Source of the DNA: CALJDF01 sp038121105
Lineage (GTDB): Bacteria; Pseudomonadota; Alphaproteobacteria; SHVP01
Direction: 5' to 3'
DNA length: 64,000 bases
Assembly: GCA_038121105.1 (NCBI GenBank)
Contig: JAYONB010000003.1
Coordinates: 186,001-250,000, forward strand
The translations under genes and the position numbers were made by a program. The stretch's first letter is position 1. Each line of letters starts with the position of its first letter. Below the pieces are notes generated by a model, which was given only the letters and a program-made list of their open reading frames with translations, made no database searches and was not told the origin of the DNA. Below, piece after piece: positions 1-9,579 of the stretch.

Positions 1-680
1 AAGACCATCTCGCCGTCCTTGAACACCGCCATCGAAGTCGTGCCGGCCCCCATATCGATGACGGTCACGCCCAAGCGCATTTCGTCCTCGACGAGACAGG
101 CAATTCCCGACGCATAGGGCGCCAAGGCGATCCCGGCCGTTTGAAGGTGGCCACGTTCGACGCACAGCGAGAGGTTGCGGAGAGGCCCGCTGGCCACGGT
201 GACGACATTGATGTCGACGCCAAGGCGCGCGCCGTACATGCCGCGCGGGTCGCGCACGCCGGACGAGCCGTCGATGGTGAAGCCGAGCGGCAGGGAATGC
301 AGCACCTCGCGCTCGGGATCATCGTCTTCCGGCCGACCCTGTTGCAGAACGCGGCGCAAATCGTTGTCGCCAATGGCGTGGCCGGCAACGGCGACCTCCA
401 CGCCCACGGTGTGCGACGCCGGGCGTCCGGCCGACATCGCGAGATGAACCTCGCGAACGGTTTCGCCGGCCATACGCTCGGCCGCTTCGACCGCGGCACG
501 GACCGATTCCTCGGCACGATCCATATCGACAACCGCGCCGGCTTTGACGCCGCGCGAGAGCTGATGCCCGATGCCGACGACCCGGGTGGTGTCGTCCGGC
601 ATGACGCGGGCGATGAAGCAACAGACCTTGGAACTTCCGAGGTCCAAGGCGGCGATCACTTGACTTCGTCCGTTGGCCAT
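1..680 (-). CDS. ftsA: Cell division protein FtsA (3' end outside window)
   Basis: Actin-like ATPase that anchors FtsZ to the inner membrane and activates the divisome. The visible 226 residues start MANGRSQVIAALDLGSSKVC, with the phosphate-1 loop LDLGSSK near residues 12-18 and the second phosphate loop region VIDMGAGTTSMAVF just before the window edge. The part between (about residues 80-165) is the 1C domain typical of FtsA. The gene begins 3 nt after ftsQ ends and is the last visible gene of the dcw operon; the C-terminal half, including the membrane-targeting helix, lies beyond base 1, and ftsZ is expected next. Identification is firm from sequence and context. Confidence 0.95.
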   Translation of the reverse strand, partial: MANGRSQVIAALDLGSSKVCCFIARVMPDDTTRVVGIGHQLSRGVKAGAVVDMDRAEESVRAAVEAAERMAGETVREVHLAMSAGRPASHTVGVEVAVAGHAIGDNDLRRVLQQGRPEDDDPEREVLHSLPLGFTIDGSSGVRDPRGMYGARLGVDINVVTVASGPLRNLSLCVERGHLQTAGIALAPYASGIACLVEDEMRLGVTVIDMGAGTTSMAVFKDGEMV

Positions 681-683
681 AGC

Positions 684-1526
684 TTAGGTACTTTCCCCGG
701 GGTCGCGGACCTGCGCGGCCGTTTCGGGCGGCAGCTTGAGATAGACGCGGTCTTCGACCCGTAAATCGATCACGTTGATGTCGCGTTCGAGAATCTTGTC
801 CTGACGGTGCAGCGCGCCGAGCCGCTTCCAGGCATCGTCGGTCGCCGCTTCGGGCAACAGCACCTCGATGCCGTTGTCGAGTTTGAGGTTCCAACGCCGA
901 TTGCCGACCCGCACGGCGGCCGCGACCCTTGCTTGCAGACCGGGGGCGCTGGCCATCATGTCGATCAGCGTTACCGCCTCGGTGGCGGCATCGGGCCCGA
1001 CAACCAGCGGCAAGGCGACGTATGCTTCGGGCTGGTGGGCGGTGATCACGACGCCGGCACGGTCGATCACCACCAGTCGACCGTCGTGCTGCCAACGCGC
1101 AAAGGGCGTCCGCTCGTCGATGTGAATCGCGATGACGTTGGGGAGGTGACGCGACACGCGCGCTTGTTCGACCCAACCCAGGTTTTCAATGCGGGCCTGG
1201 AGGCGTTTGAGGTCGACGGCGAAGATCGGGGTATCGCGGGCCACGCCGATGGCCGTCATCAATGCGGGGCGCTCGGCGTTGCGACGCCCGGAAAGACGGA
1301 TCTCCTGCACCGCGAGGCCGGTGGCCTGCGAGGCCGACACAAAGACGTCGTTGGTGGTGCGTGCGACGGTCTCGGCACCGCCCAGCAACGTAAGCCAGAT
1401 GGCCGGCGCTGCGACCGCGAGGACGACGGCACCGACCATGCTCCCACGCACCAAGCGCCTGCGATGGCGCTGGCAGAAGGCAAGCCAACCCGGCCGCGTG
1501 CTGCGCGGGCTACGCTGTGCCGTCAT
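684..1526 (-). CDS. ftsQ: Cell division protein FtsQ
   Basis: Bitopic divisome protein (280 aa) that recruits FtsB/FtsL. A basic cytoplasmic N-terminus is followed by one membrane segment (about residues 30-50). A POTRA domain follows (about 65-135; the stretch VQEIRLSGRRN starts it and LGWVEQARVSRHLPN lies late in it), then the beta domain to the C-terminus. I chose the ATG at 1526 because it overlaps the ddlB stop as ATGA, the same coupling seen across this operon; an in-frame start 30 nt upstream is possible but would overlap ddlB more. Confidence 0.93.
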   Translation of the reverse strand: MTAQRSPRSTRPGWLAFCQRHRRRLVRGSMVGAVVLAVAAPAIWLTLLGGAETVARTTNDVFVSASQATGLAVQEIRLSGRRNAERPALMTAIGVARDTPIFAVDLKRLQARIENLGWVEQARVSRHLPNVIAIHIDERTPFARWQHDGRLVVIDRAGVVITAHQPEAYVALPLVVGPDAATEAVTLIDMMASAPGLQARVAAAVRVGNRRWNLKLDNGIEVLLPEAATDDAWKRLGALHRQDKILERDINVIDLRVEDRVYLKLPPETAAQVRDPGEST

Positions 1527-2431
1527 CGGTCGCACCCCGCATCGTCTACCAGCCATTCGACGAGGTCGCCGAAATCGATCCCGGCATGGGCGGCAATTTC
1601 GGGCGCCAAGGACACCGGCGTCAGGCCGGGCTGGGTGTTGACCTCCATCAGGTAGAGGTCGGCCTTGCCCTCCGTGTCGTCATAGCGGAAGTCGGCGCGA
1701 GACAAGCCGCGGCAGCCCAGCGAGGTATGCGCGGCCAACGCGGTGTCCAGCGCCTCCGCGTATTTGGCTTCGGGGAGCGGCGCCGGTAGCAGGTGCACCG
1801 CCTCGCCCTTTTCGTATTTCGCTTGGTAGTCGAAGAAACGGTGATCGGAGCTGATCTCGGTCACGCCCAACGCGCGATCTCCGAGAACGGCGACGGTGAT
1901 CTCGCGGCCAGGCACGTAGTTTTCGACCAGCACCGAATCGCCGAAGTCCCAGGTGTCGTCAATCGGCGGCGCGTTGTCGCCTTCGGTGACGAGCCGGACA
2001 CCGACGCTGGACCCTTCGTTGAGCGGTTTGAGGACATAGGGCGGCGTCGGCGCGTTGCCGTTGCGGAAATCAGTGCGGTTCATGACCCGGCCTTCGGTGC
2101 AGCGAATACCGGCACGTTCGAAGATCGTTTTGGCGGTGGGCTTGTCCATCGCCAAGGCCGAGGCGAGAACACCGGAATGGGTGTAAGGCAGGCCCAGGAC
2201 CTCCAGCAGCCCTTGGATGGCACCGTCTTCGCCGATCCGGCCATGGAGCGCATTGAACACGACATCGGGCTGCGCGGTTTGGAGCTGTTGCACGACGTCG
2301 CGGTCGACGTCGATTTCGGTGACGCGGTGTCCCCGCGTGCGCAAGGCTTCCGCCACCGAGGCGCCGCTGACCAGCGAGACGGCGCGTTCTGCCGACCACC
2401 CACCCATAAGGACCGCGACATGCTTGCTCAT
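1523..2431 (-). CDS. ddlB: D-alanine--D-alanine ligase
   Basis: ATP-grasp ligase (302 aa, normal for DdlB) that makes the D-Ala-D-Ala dipeptide for the muramyl pentapeptide. The N-terminus has the MGGWSAERAVSL substrate-binding loop, followed by the HGRIGEDGAIQG motif, the ATP-grasp region VLKPLNEGSSVGV, and the C-terminal EVNTQPGLTPVSLAPE metal-binding segment. It starts with ATG overlapping the murB stop by 3 nt and ends overlapping ftsQ, as expected for translational coupling within the dcw operon. Confidence 0.97.
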   Translation of the reverse strand: MSKHVAVLMGGWSAERAVSLVSGASVAEALRTRGHRVTEIDVDRDVVQQLQTAQPDVVFNALHGRIGEDGAIQGLLEVLGLPYTHSGVLASALAMDKPTAKTIFERAGIRCTEGRVMNRTDFRNGNAPTPPYVLKPLNEGSSVGVRLVTEGDNAPPIDDTWDFGDSVLVENYVPGREITVAVLGDRALGVTEISSDHRFFDYQAKYEKGEAVHLLPAPLPEAKYAEALDTALAAHTSLGCRGLSRADFRYDDTEGKADLYLMEVNTQPGLTPVSLAPEIAAHAGIDFGDLVEWLVDDAGCDR

Positions 2432-3372
2432 GACGCCCCCCGCGCGGGTTCGCCGAGGCGTTCGATTTCCCATTGCAGGTGGACGCCGCTGTGCTCGGCG
2501 ACGCGCTGGCGAACCTCTTCGCCCAACGCCTCGAGATCCGCCGCGGTGGCTTGGCCGGTATTTTCCAAAAAGTTGCAATGCACCGGCGAGACCATCGCGC
2601 CACCGCGCGTCAAGCCGCGACATCCCGCGTCATCGATCAGCTGCCACGCGCGTGGCGCATCGCCGTCCGGCCCACCCGGGTTGCGGAAGGTGCTGCCGCC
2701 GGTTCGGGTCCGCACCGGTTGAGTGGCCTCGCGCGCCTGTTTGATCTTTGCCATGCGCGCGCGAATGGCCGCGCTGTCGTCCGGGGTTCCGATCAACGTG
2801 CAACCCACGACAATGCTGTGCGGCGGCAACCGCGATTGGCGATAGGCAAAGCTGAGATCGTCCCGCGCCAAGGTGCTCGTCCGCCCGGCACGATCGAGCA
2901 ACGTCACCGAATCCAAGATCGCGCCAATGTCTCCGCCGTAGGCGCCGGCATTCATCCGTACGGCCCCACCGATGGTACCGGGAATGCCGGACAGAAACTC
3001 AAGACCCGCGAGACCGGCATCGGCAGCCAAGCGCGCCACATTGATGTCGAGTGCGCCCCCGCCGGCGACGACGCGCGAGCCGTCCACCGCAATATCGGTC
3101 AACCCGCGCCCGAGACGAATCACGACGCCACGAATGCCGCCGTCACGAACCAACACGTTGGAACCGACGCCCAAAACGGTGACCGGGATGTCGTCGGGGC
3201 AGCCCGCAAGAAAGGCCGCGAGATCGTCGACGTCGGAAGGGCGGAACAGCACGTCGGCGACGCCGCCCACTTTGAACCATGTAATGCGCGACAGCGGATA
3301 GGCGGCCTGGTAGGTCCCGCGCACTGGCGGCAAGCGGTCGAAGAGCGCCACCGATTTGATTGCCGCGCTCAT
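2428..3372 (-). CDS. murB: UDP-N-acetylenolpyruvoylglucosamine reductase MurB
   Basis: FAD-dependent reductase (314 aa) producing UDP-N-acetylmuramate. The FAD-binding part has TWFKVGGVADVLFRP and VLGVGSNVLVRDGG, then the GIPGTIGGAVRMNAGAYG signature. The C-terminal domain carries the catalytic serine region TGGSTFRNP and the FLENTGQAT segment. The length fits type II MurB proteins, which lack the extra loop of the E. coli enzyme. The start ATG at 3372 overlaps the murC stop; longer in-frame starts would run deep into murC and are not supported. Confidence 0.97.
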   Translation of the reverse strand: MSAAIKSVALFDRLPPVRGTYQAAYPLSRITWFKVGGVADVLFRPSDVDDLAAFLAGCPDDIPVTVLGVGSNVLVRDGGIRGVVIRLGRGLTDIAVDGSRVVAGGGALDINVARLAADAGLAGLEFLSGIPGTIGGAVRMNAGAYGGDIGAILDSVTLLDRAGRTSTLARDDLSFAYRQSRLPPHSIVVGCTLIGTPDDSAAIRARMAKIKQAREATQPVRTRTGGSTFRNPGGPDGDAPRAWQLIDDAGCRGLTRGGAMVSPVHCNFLENTGQATAADLEALGEEVRQRVAEHSGVHLQWEIERLGEPARGAS

Positions 3373-4805
3373 GCCCCGACCTCGCGCAATCCGGGTTCGG
3401 GCAAGCGTGCGGCGAGTTCTTCGGGCAGGCTTTGGGCCCATCCGGTAATGCTCCCGGCCCCCATGCAAATAACGAGGTCGCCGGGCCGAACATGCTCGGC
3501 CACGACATCGGCTAGCGGCACGTCTGCCGGTAGCGCCTCGGCGTGCCGATGGCCATGACGCCGCAACCCTTCCACCAGCGCATCGCGATCAAAGCCTTCG
3601 ATCGGCGCTTCGCCGGCGGTATAGACATCGGCAACGAGGACGGTGTCGGCATTGTTGAAGCAGGTGCAGAAGTCCTCGAACAGGTCGCGCAACCGTGTAT
3701 AGCGATGCGGCTGCACCACGGTGACCACACGTTCGCGTCCCATATCGCGCGCCGCTTTGAGCACCGCGGCGATCTCCACCGGATGATGGGCGTAGTCGTC
3801 GACCACGGTTACGCCGCCGCCGGTCCCGGTGATGGTGAAACGCCGCTTGACGCCCCCGAAGTCCTGCAACGCGCTGCGCGCGATATCGTCGGCGATGCCC
3901 ATTTCGTTGGCGACCACAAAGGCCGACAGCGCGTTTTGGACGTTATGCGCGCCCGGCATGTTGAGGCGGACGTCTCGAATGCGGCGTTCTTGGTCGTGCG
4001 CGCGATCGGCGATGACGACATCGAAGGTCGCGCCGAGATCGGAAAAGGTGATCTTTTCGGCCCGCACGTCAGCCAGCGGGCTGAGGCCATAGGTGATGAC
4101 ACGGCGATCGCTGATTCGGCCACACAAGGCTTGCACCTCGGGGTGATCGACGCACATCGCGGCGAAGCCGTAGAAGGGAATGTTTTCGACAAAGGTTTGG
4201 AAGGCGTCACGTTCCGTATCGAAGTCGCCGTAGAAGTCGAGATGCTCGGGGTCGATATTGGTAACGACCGCGACCGTCGCCGGCAGTTTGACGAAGGTGC
4301 CGTCGGACTCGTCGGCCTCGACCACCATCCATTCGCCGTCGCCCAAACGCGCATTGGTGTTGTAGGCGTTGATGATGCCGCCGTTGATCACCGTAGGATC
4401 GAAGGCCGCGGCATCCAGCATCGCTGCGATCAACGAAGTGGTGGTGGTTTTTCCGTGCGTGCCGCCGACCGCAATGGACCATTTGAACCGCATCAGCTCG
4501 GCAAGCATTTCGGCGCGGCGCACGACCGGGATGAAGGCATGTCGCGCGGCCACGACTTCGGGATTGTCGGCCTTGACCGCGGACGACACCACGACGACGC
4601 GCGCCTCGCCCAAGTTGTCCGCTTTATGGCCCTTGAGGACGGGGATACCGAGGTCGCGCAATCGCAAGACGTTGGCGCTTTCGGCAACGTCGCTCCCCTG
4701 GACTTGGTAGCCCAGGCTATGCATCACCTCGGCGATGCCGCTCATGCCGATACCGCCGATGCCGACGAAATGGATGATGCCGATATCGAGGGGGAGCTGC
4801 TTCAT
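3369..4805 (-). CDS. murC: UDP-N-acetylmuramate--L-alanine ligase MurC
   Basis: Cytoplasmic Mur ligase (478 aa) adding L-Ala to UDP-MurNAc. Domain 1 has IHFVGIGGIGMSGIAEVM, the central domain carries the ATP loop GTHGKTTTTS, followed by EADESDGTF and the NIDPEHLDFYG segment, and the C-terminal domain has the DDYAHHPVEI motif that marks MurC among Mur ligases. Start at ATG 4805 overlaps the end of murG; all typical features are present and the length is normal. Confidence 0.97.
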   Translation of the reverse strand: MKQLPLDIGIIHFVGIGGIGMSGIAEVMHSLGYQVQGSDVAESANVLRLRDLGIPVLKGHKADNLGEARVVVVSSAVKADNPEVVAARHAFIPVVRRAEMLAELMRFKWSIAVGGTHGKTTTTSLIAAMLDAAAFDPTVINGGIINAYNTNARLGDGEWMVVEADESDGTFVKLPATVAVVTNIDPEHLDFYGDFDTERDAFQTFVENIPFYGFAAMCVDHPEVQALCGRISDRRVITYGLSPLADVRAEKITFSDLGATFDVVIADRAHDQERRIRDVRLNMPGAHNVQNALSAFVVANEMGIADDIARSALQDFGGVKRRFTITGTGGGVTVVDDYAHHPVEIAAVLKAARDMGRERVVTVVQPHRYTRLRDLFEDFCTCFNNADTVLVADVYTAGEAPIEGFDRDALVEGLRRHGHRHAEALPADVPLADVVAEHVRPGDLVICMGAGSITGWAQSLPEELAARLPEPGLREVGA

Positions 4806-5929
4806 GCCGCCGCCCCCTGCTCGACTCGATCGCCGTTGCTGCCGGCCATTCGCTCGACCAGGTCGGCCAACCGCGCCGCGGCATCCGAGATCGCAAACCG
4901 GCGCGCCGCAGCGGCGGCCTGTTCGAGGTAATGCGGCACCGAAAGCAACGCATTGAGGCGGCCGAGAAGGTCGATAGGCGTGAACGCCGATTGGGTGATC
5001 GTCCACCCCGCGCCGGTCTCGCTGAACGCGTTGGCGTTGGCCGTTTGGTGGTCGTCGGTAGCATGAGGGTATGGCACCAACAACGCCGGGCGTCCCATCG
5101 CGGCAAGCTCGAAAATCGTCGACGCGCCGGCCCGCGCGATCACAAGATGCGCGTCGGCCATGCGCGCTGGCATATGGTCATAAAAGGTGGCGAGCTCGGC
5201 GGTGATCTCAGCATCCGCGTAGGCCTTGCGCACGGCATCGAGGTCTTCGCGACGGCACTGCTGGACAACCTGGAGGCGCGCACGTTGATCGGGATCGAGT
5301 TCGGCCAAGGCCGCGGGCACGACGGCGGAAAAAACGCTGGCGCCTTGGCTGCCACCGAAGACCAGGATTTTGATCGGCCCGGTTGCTTCGGGTCCACGGT
5401 AAGGCTGGTCGCGATGGGCAAGCACCTCGGGGCGCACCGGCGTCCCGGTGACGACGACCTCTTTGCGGGCATCGCGTTCGAGACGTTCGGTTTGCGCAAA
5501 GCTCAAGGCGACGGCATCGACGCGACGCGCCAACAATCGATTGACGCGACCGAGCACGGCATTTTGCTCGTGTATCGCAGCGGGGGTTCCCAAACGCGCA
5601 GCGGCTAACATGGTTGGCAGGGAGGGATAGCCGCCGAAACCGACTACAACATGTGGCTGCAGCCGAGGGAGGAGGGCTCGCGCTTGAAAGACCCCCGCTA
5701 CGACATTCATAAGCCCGCCGACCTTTCTACCCGCACCGCCGGCAAGCGTACCGGCGCGAATGGTGTGGGTTTCGAGATTGGCGAGCGTGTGGCTGTGGCC
5801 GGCGCCCCGTCGATCGGTGACGAGAACGAGACGATGACCACGTTCTTGGAGTTCCTGCGCCAAGGCTTCGGCAGGAAACAGATGACCGCCGGTCCCACCG
5901 GCGGCGAGGACGATGGTGCGCGCGCTCAT
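4802..5929 (-). CDS. murG: UDP-GlcNAc transferase MurG (lipid II synthase)
   Basis: Membrane-associated GT-B glycosyltransferase (375 aa) converting lipid I to lipid II. The N-terminal AAGGTGGHLFPA loop and VVGFGGYPS bind the lipid pyrophosphate. The C-terminal half has VFGGSQGA and the UDP-GlcNAc site RAGASTIFELAAMGRPALLV. The start at ATG 5929 overlaps the ftsW stop; the stop overlaps murC. The order ftsW-murG-murC matches the dcw cluster. Confidence 0.97.
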   Translation of the reverse strand: MSARTIVLAAGGTGGHLFPAEALAQELQERGHRLVLVTDRRGAGHSHTLANLETHTIRAGTLAGGAGRKVGGLMNVVAGVFQARALLPRLQPHVVVGFGGYPSLPTMLAAARLGTPAAIHEQNAVLGRVNRLLARRVDAVALSFAQTERLERDARKEVVVTGTPVRPEVLAHRDQPYRGPEATGPIKILVFGGSQGASVFSAVVPAALAELDPDQRARLQVVQQCRREDLDAVRKAYADAEITAELATFYDHMPARMADAHLVIARAGASTIFELAAMGRPALLVPYPHATDDHQTANANAFSETGAGWTITQSAFTPIDLLGRLNALLSVPHYLEQAAAAARRFAISDAAARLADLVERMAGSNGDRVEQGAAA

Positions 5930-7113
5930 GCGGCACCTCCGGATGATGCGGCGACCGGCGCAGGCGCGCGCGGCATCGTGCGAGCTCGGGCCGTGGGGGA
6001 CACGACTCCCGGTCGTTGACGGGTGAGGGCCAAGACGAAACCCATCCCGATCGCGAGCGCGAGCAGACTTGATCCGCCATAGCTGATGAACGGCAAGGTC
6101 ATACCCTTGGCCGGCAATAGGCGGACGTTGACCCCCATGTTGATCACGGCTTGCAAGCCGATTTGCACGAGAATGCCGCCGCTCGCCAGCACGACGAACA
6201 GGTCGGTTTCGCGCAACAAACGAATGAGGCCACGCAGCACGAGGACGGCGAACAAGGCCACGATCGCCAACGAGGCGAATAGGCCGAGCTCTTCGCCGGC
6301 CACGGCAAAGATGAAATCGGCGTGGGCGTCGGGCAGGATGGTTTTGACGATACCCTCGCCCGGCCCGGTGCCGAACAGGCCGCCGTTGCCGAAGGCATTG
6401 AGCGAAGCGTCGATTTGAAAGGTGTCGCCGCTGGACGGATCCAGGAACCGGTCGATACGCGCGGCGACATGGGGAAACAGAACGTACGCGCCGACCGCGC
6501 CGGCGGCCCCGGCGACCGCAATCACCGCGACCACCACCATCGGGATGCCGGCCAGGAACATCTGGGTGACCCAAACGCTGGCCACGACCAAGGTCATGCC
6601 GACATCGGGTTGCAACAACAGCAAGGCGAGCACGAGAACCGCGGCGCCCGAAGCCAGCGTGTAGCCCGGAAAGCCGGGCTGGGTTACGCGATGGGAAAGC
6701 ATCCACGCGGCGAACACCGCGAAGGTCGGTTTGGCGAACTCGGAGGGCTGCAGCAGGAAGCCGCCGAAATCGATCCAGCGGCGCGCGCCCTTAATGCTTT
6801 CCCCGCCGAGTAACGTGCCGACCAGCAACACCAGCGACATCAAGAACCCGATCACCGCGATCCGGCGCACCCAGACCACGGGCAGCAGCGACATCCCGAA
6901 CAGCACAACGAGCGCCGGGACGAGAAAGATCATTTGGCGCCAAACGAAATGGAACGACGGCAAGCCGATGCGGTCGGCTACGGCCGGGCTAGCGGCCATG
7001 ATGAGCACGACGCCGACCGCCATGGTCAGCAGGCAAATCGCCAGCGTCCATCGGTCGACCGTCCACCACCAACGGCCGACGATGCTGCGATCGGTGCGTC
7101 CGAATTCGATCAT
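5926..7113 (-). CDS. ftsW: Peptidoglycan glycosyltransferase FtsW
   Basis: SEDS-family polytopic membrane protein (395 aa) that polymerises lipid II at the septum together with FtsI. About ten hydrophobic segments are visible. Family signatures include the KGARRWIDFGGFLLQPSEFAK stretch (near residue 110-130) and, towards the end, LPAKGMTLPFISYGGSS. The cytoplasmic tail is Ala/Pro rich. It starts 4 nt inside murD and its stop overlaps murG, as elsewhere in this operon. Confidence 0.96.
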   Translation of the reverse strand: MIEFGRTDRSIVGRWWWTVDRWTLAICLLTMAVGVVLIMAASPAVADRIGLPSFHFVWRQMIFLVPALVVLFGMSLLPVVWVRRIAVIGFLMSLVLLVGTLLGGESIKGARRWIDFGGFLLQPSEFAKPTFAVFAAWMLSHRVTQPGFPGYTLASGAAVLVLALLLLQPDVGMTLVVASVWVTQMFLAGIPMVVVAVIAVAGAAGAVGAYVLFPHVAARIDRFLDPSSGDTFQIDASLNAFGNGGLFGTGPGEGIVKTILPDAHADFIFAVAGEELGLFASLAIVALFAVLVLRGLIRLLRETDLFVVLASGGILVQIGLQAVINMGVNVRLLPAKGMTLPFISYGGSSLLALAIGMGFVLALTRQRPGVVSPTARARTMPRAPAPVAASSGGAA

Positions 7114-8492
7114 GCCGCCCCGCCGTTTTCGAGGTCGGCGACCAGCGCCCGAAACGCCTCGCCGCGCGCGGCGAAATCGGGGAACTGGTCGAACGAAGCG
7201 CAGGCCGGCGAGAGCAGGACGACTGCATGCCCCCCTGCCCGACGCGCGTCTTGGGTTGCGGCCGCCACCGCAGAGCCCAGCGTGTCCGATCGGGTTGTAT
7301 CGACCTTCCCGGCAAGTGCCGCGGCAAGGTCGGGGGCAGCCTCCCCGATCAGATATGCATGGCGTACATGGTCGAGGTGTGGATCCAACGCGGCATAGCC
7401 ACCGTCCTTAGCGCGGCCGCCGGCGATCCAATAGATATCGTCGAAGGTCGCCAGAGCGCGTGCCGCGGCATCGGCATTGGTTGCTTTGCTGTCGTTGACG
7501 TATTCGACGCCGTCGATCACGGCGAGACTTTCGGCGCGGTGCGCCAGACCCGGAAAGGCCGGCAGCGCCGTCGCGATATCGTCGGCCGTAAGGCCTAGGC
7601 AACGCGCGGCGGCATAGGCCGCCGCGACATTCTGCCAATTGTGCGCACCGCGAAGCGTCTTGATGCCGTCCAGCGCCACGTTGGCCGGCGTATCGGTCAT
7701 GCGGTCGTGCAACACGCCGTCCGCGACATAGACGCCGTGCTCGAGAGCCTGCCCGACGGCGATGGGAATGAGGTTGGCGTGGCCTTGATCCTTGAGCCAC
7801 TGATAGGTGGCGCGGGAATGATCGTCGTCCACACCGACGACCGCGGCGTTGGCGCCCCGTTGACCGCTAAAGATGCGCCGCTTGACCGCGACGTACCCGG
7901 CCATATCGCCGTGACGATCGAGGTGGTCGCGGCTGATGTTGATCAGCACGGCGACGTCGCAGATCAGCGAGGGCGCAAGATCGAGTTGGTAGGACGAAAG
8001 CTCGACGACGTAGGCGCCGTTGGCGGACAGCGGCGGAAAGTCCAGCACGGGGCGACCGATGTTGCCGCCGACCTCGACCTCGCGGCCCGAGGCTTTCAGA
8101 AGGTGCCCGAGGAGTGCCGTGGTCGTCGACTTGCCGTTGGTGCCGGTGATGCCCACGACCTTGGCGGCCGGGCTCGACGTGGCAAAAAGCTCGACATCGC
8201 CGACGACGGGCACGTTGGCGGCTTGCGCCTTCTTGACCACGTCGTGCGGTTCGGGATGGGTCAGAGGCACGCCGGGGCTGAGAACCAATGCATCTACGTT
8301 GTCAAAACGACATTGATTGAGATTCGTAAGCTGGACACCAGCCCCGGCGTGTTCGGTGCGCCTGTCTGCGTTGTCGTCCCAGGCGATGACGTTGGCGCCG
8401 GCCGCCTGGAGCGCACGCACGGCCGCCGCGCCGGTCCGGGCGAGCCCCAAGACAGCAACGGTGCGACCGGCATATGTCGGCAGGGCGATCAT
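7110..8492 (-). CDS. murD: UDP-N-acetylmuramoylalanine--D-glutamate ligase MurD
   Basis: Mur ligase (460 aa) adding D-Glu to UDP-MurNAc-L-Ala. It has an N-terminal Rossmann-like UDP site (VLGLARTGAAAVRAL), the ATP loop ITGTNGKSTTTALLGH, the central NISRDHLDRHGDMAGY segment and the C-terminal NDSKATNADAAARAL motif typical of MurD. The ATG at 8492 overlaps the mraY stop by the usual ATGA; an 18-codon N-terminal extension is possible but unsupported. Confidence 0.97.
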   Translation of the reverse strand: MIALPTYAGRTVAVLGLARTGAAAVRALQAAGANVIAWDDNADRRTEHAGAGVQLTNLNQCRFDNVDALVLSPGVPLTHPEPHDVVKKAQAANVPVVGDVELFATSSPAAKVVGITGTNGKSTTTALLGHLLKASGREVEVGGNIGRPVLDFPPLSANGAYVVELSSYQLDLAPSLICDVAVLINISRDHLDRHGDMAGYVAVKRRIFSGQRGANAAVVGVDDDHSRATYQWLKDQGHANLIPIAVGQALEHGVYVADGVLHDRMTDTPANVALDGIKTLRGAHNWQNVAAAYAAARCLGLTADDIATALPAFPGLAHRAESLAVIDGVEYVNDSKATNADAAARALATFDDIYWIAGGRAKDGGYAALDPHLDHVRHAYLIGEAAPDLAAALAGKVDTTRSDTLGSAVAAATQDARRAGGHAVVLLSPACASFDQFPDFAARGEAFRALVADLENGGAA

Positions 8493-9577
8493 CTGAGCTT
8501 CAACGTGGACAGACCAATGAGAGCGAGGATGACGGCGATGATCCAAAACCGAATGACGATGGTCGGTTCCGCCCAGCCTTTTTCCTCGTAATGATGATGC
8601 AGCGGCGCCATGCGAAAGACGCGGCGGCCGGTCAGCTTGAACGAGGCGACCTGAACCATCACCGAGACGGTTTCCAGAACGAACAGCCCGCCGATCACGC
8701 CGAGCACGAGTTCATGTTTGGTGACGACGGCAACGACGCCGAGCGCGCCACCCATCGACAAACTGCCGGTGTCGCCCATGAAAACACTGGCAGGCGGCGC
8801 GTTGAACCATAGGAAGCCGAGCCCAGCGCCGACCAACGCGCCGGCGAAAACCGCAAGCTCACCCGCTCCGGGGACGCCGTGGATCTGGAGATAGTTGGAG
8901 AACACCGCGTTACCGACCAGGTAGGCGATCAACGCGTAGGATGCGGCAGCCACCATCACCGGCACGATGGCTAGACCATCGAGCCCGTCGGTCAGATTGA
9001 CGGCGTTGCCGGCGCCGACCATGACGAGGATGGCGAAGGGCGCGAACAGCCAACCGAGATTGATCAGGACATCCTTGAAGAACGGCACCGCGAGGCCGGT
9101 ATCGAGCGGCGCGCCCATCAGGCTCATGATCCAGACGGTGGCGATCAACGCGATCACGATTTCGGCCAAGAACTTGACCCGGCCCGGGAAGCCGCGATGG
9201 CTATCGCGCGTGACTTTCAAATAGTCGTCGACGAAACCGATCGCACCGAAACCCAAGGTCACGAGTAACGCCGCCCATACGAACCCGTTGGTGAGGTCGG
9301 CCCACAGCAATGTCGAAACACCGAAGCTGAGCAGGATAAGAAAACCGCCCATCGTCGGCGTGCCCTTTTTGGTAATCAGATGACTACCGGGACCGTCGTC
9401 GCGAATGGGTTGGCCGTTGGACTGCATCGAGCGCAACCAGCGGATCAAAGGCGGCCCGAGGATGAAGCTCAGGATCATGGCCGTCATCACCGCGCCGCCG
9501 GTCCGGAAGGTGAGAAACCGGAACAGATTGAAGAGTGCGAAGTCGTCGCCGAGCGGCGCCAGAAGATTGAACAACAT
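8489..9577 (-). CDS. mraY: Phospho-N-acetylmuramoyl-pentapeptide transferase MraY
   Basis: Polytopic inner-membrane enzyme (362 aa) that moves phospho-MurNAc-pentapeptide to undecaprenyl phosphate, forming lipid I. Signatures: KKGTPTMGG near the N-terminus, the catalytic DDYLK loop, the NLTDGLDGLA motif, FMGDTGSL, and the histidine-rich HHHYE segment near the C-terminus. About ten membrane segments, standard length. It starts 2 nt after murF ends. Confidence 0.98.
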   Translation of the reverse strand: MLFNLLAPLGDDFALFNLFRFLTFRTGGAVMTAMILSFILGPPLIRWLRSMQSNGQPIRDDGPGSHLITKKGTPTMGGFLILLSFGVSTLLWADLTNGFVWAALLVTLGFGAIGFVDDYLKVTRDSHRGFPGRVKFLAEIVIALIATVWIMSLMGAPLDTGLAVPFFKDVLINLGWLFAPFAILVMVGAGNAVNLTDGLDGLAIVPVMVAAASYALIAYLVGNAVFSNYLQIHGVPGAGELAVFAGALVGAGLGFLWFNAPPASVFMGDTGSLSMGGALGVVAVVTKHELVLGVIGGLFVLETVSVMVQVASFKLTGRRVFRMAPLHHHYEEKGWAEPTIVIRFWIIAVILALIGLSTLKLR

Positions 9578-9579
9578 GC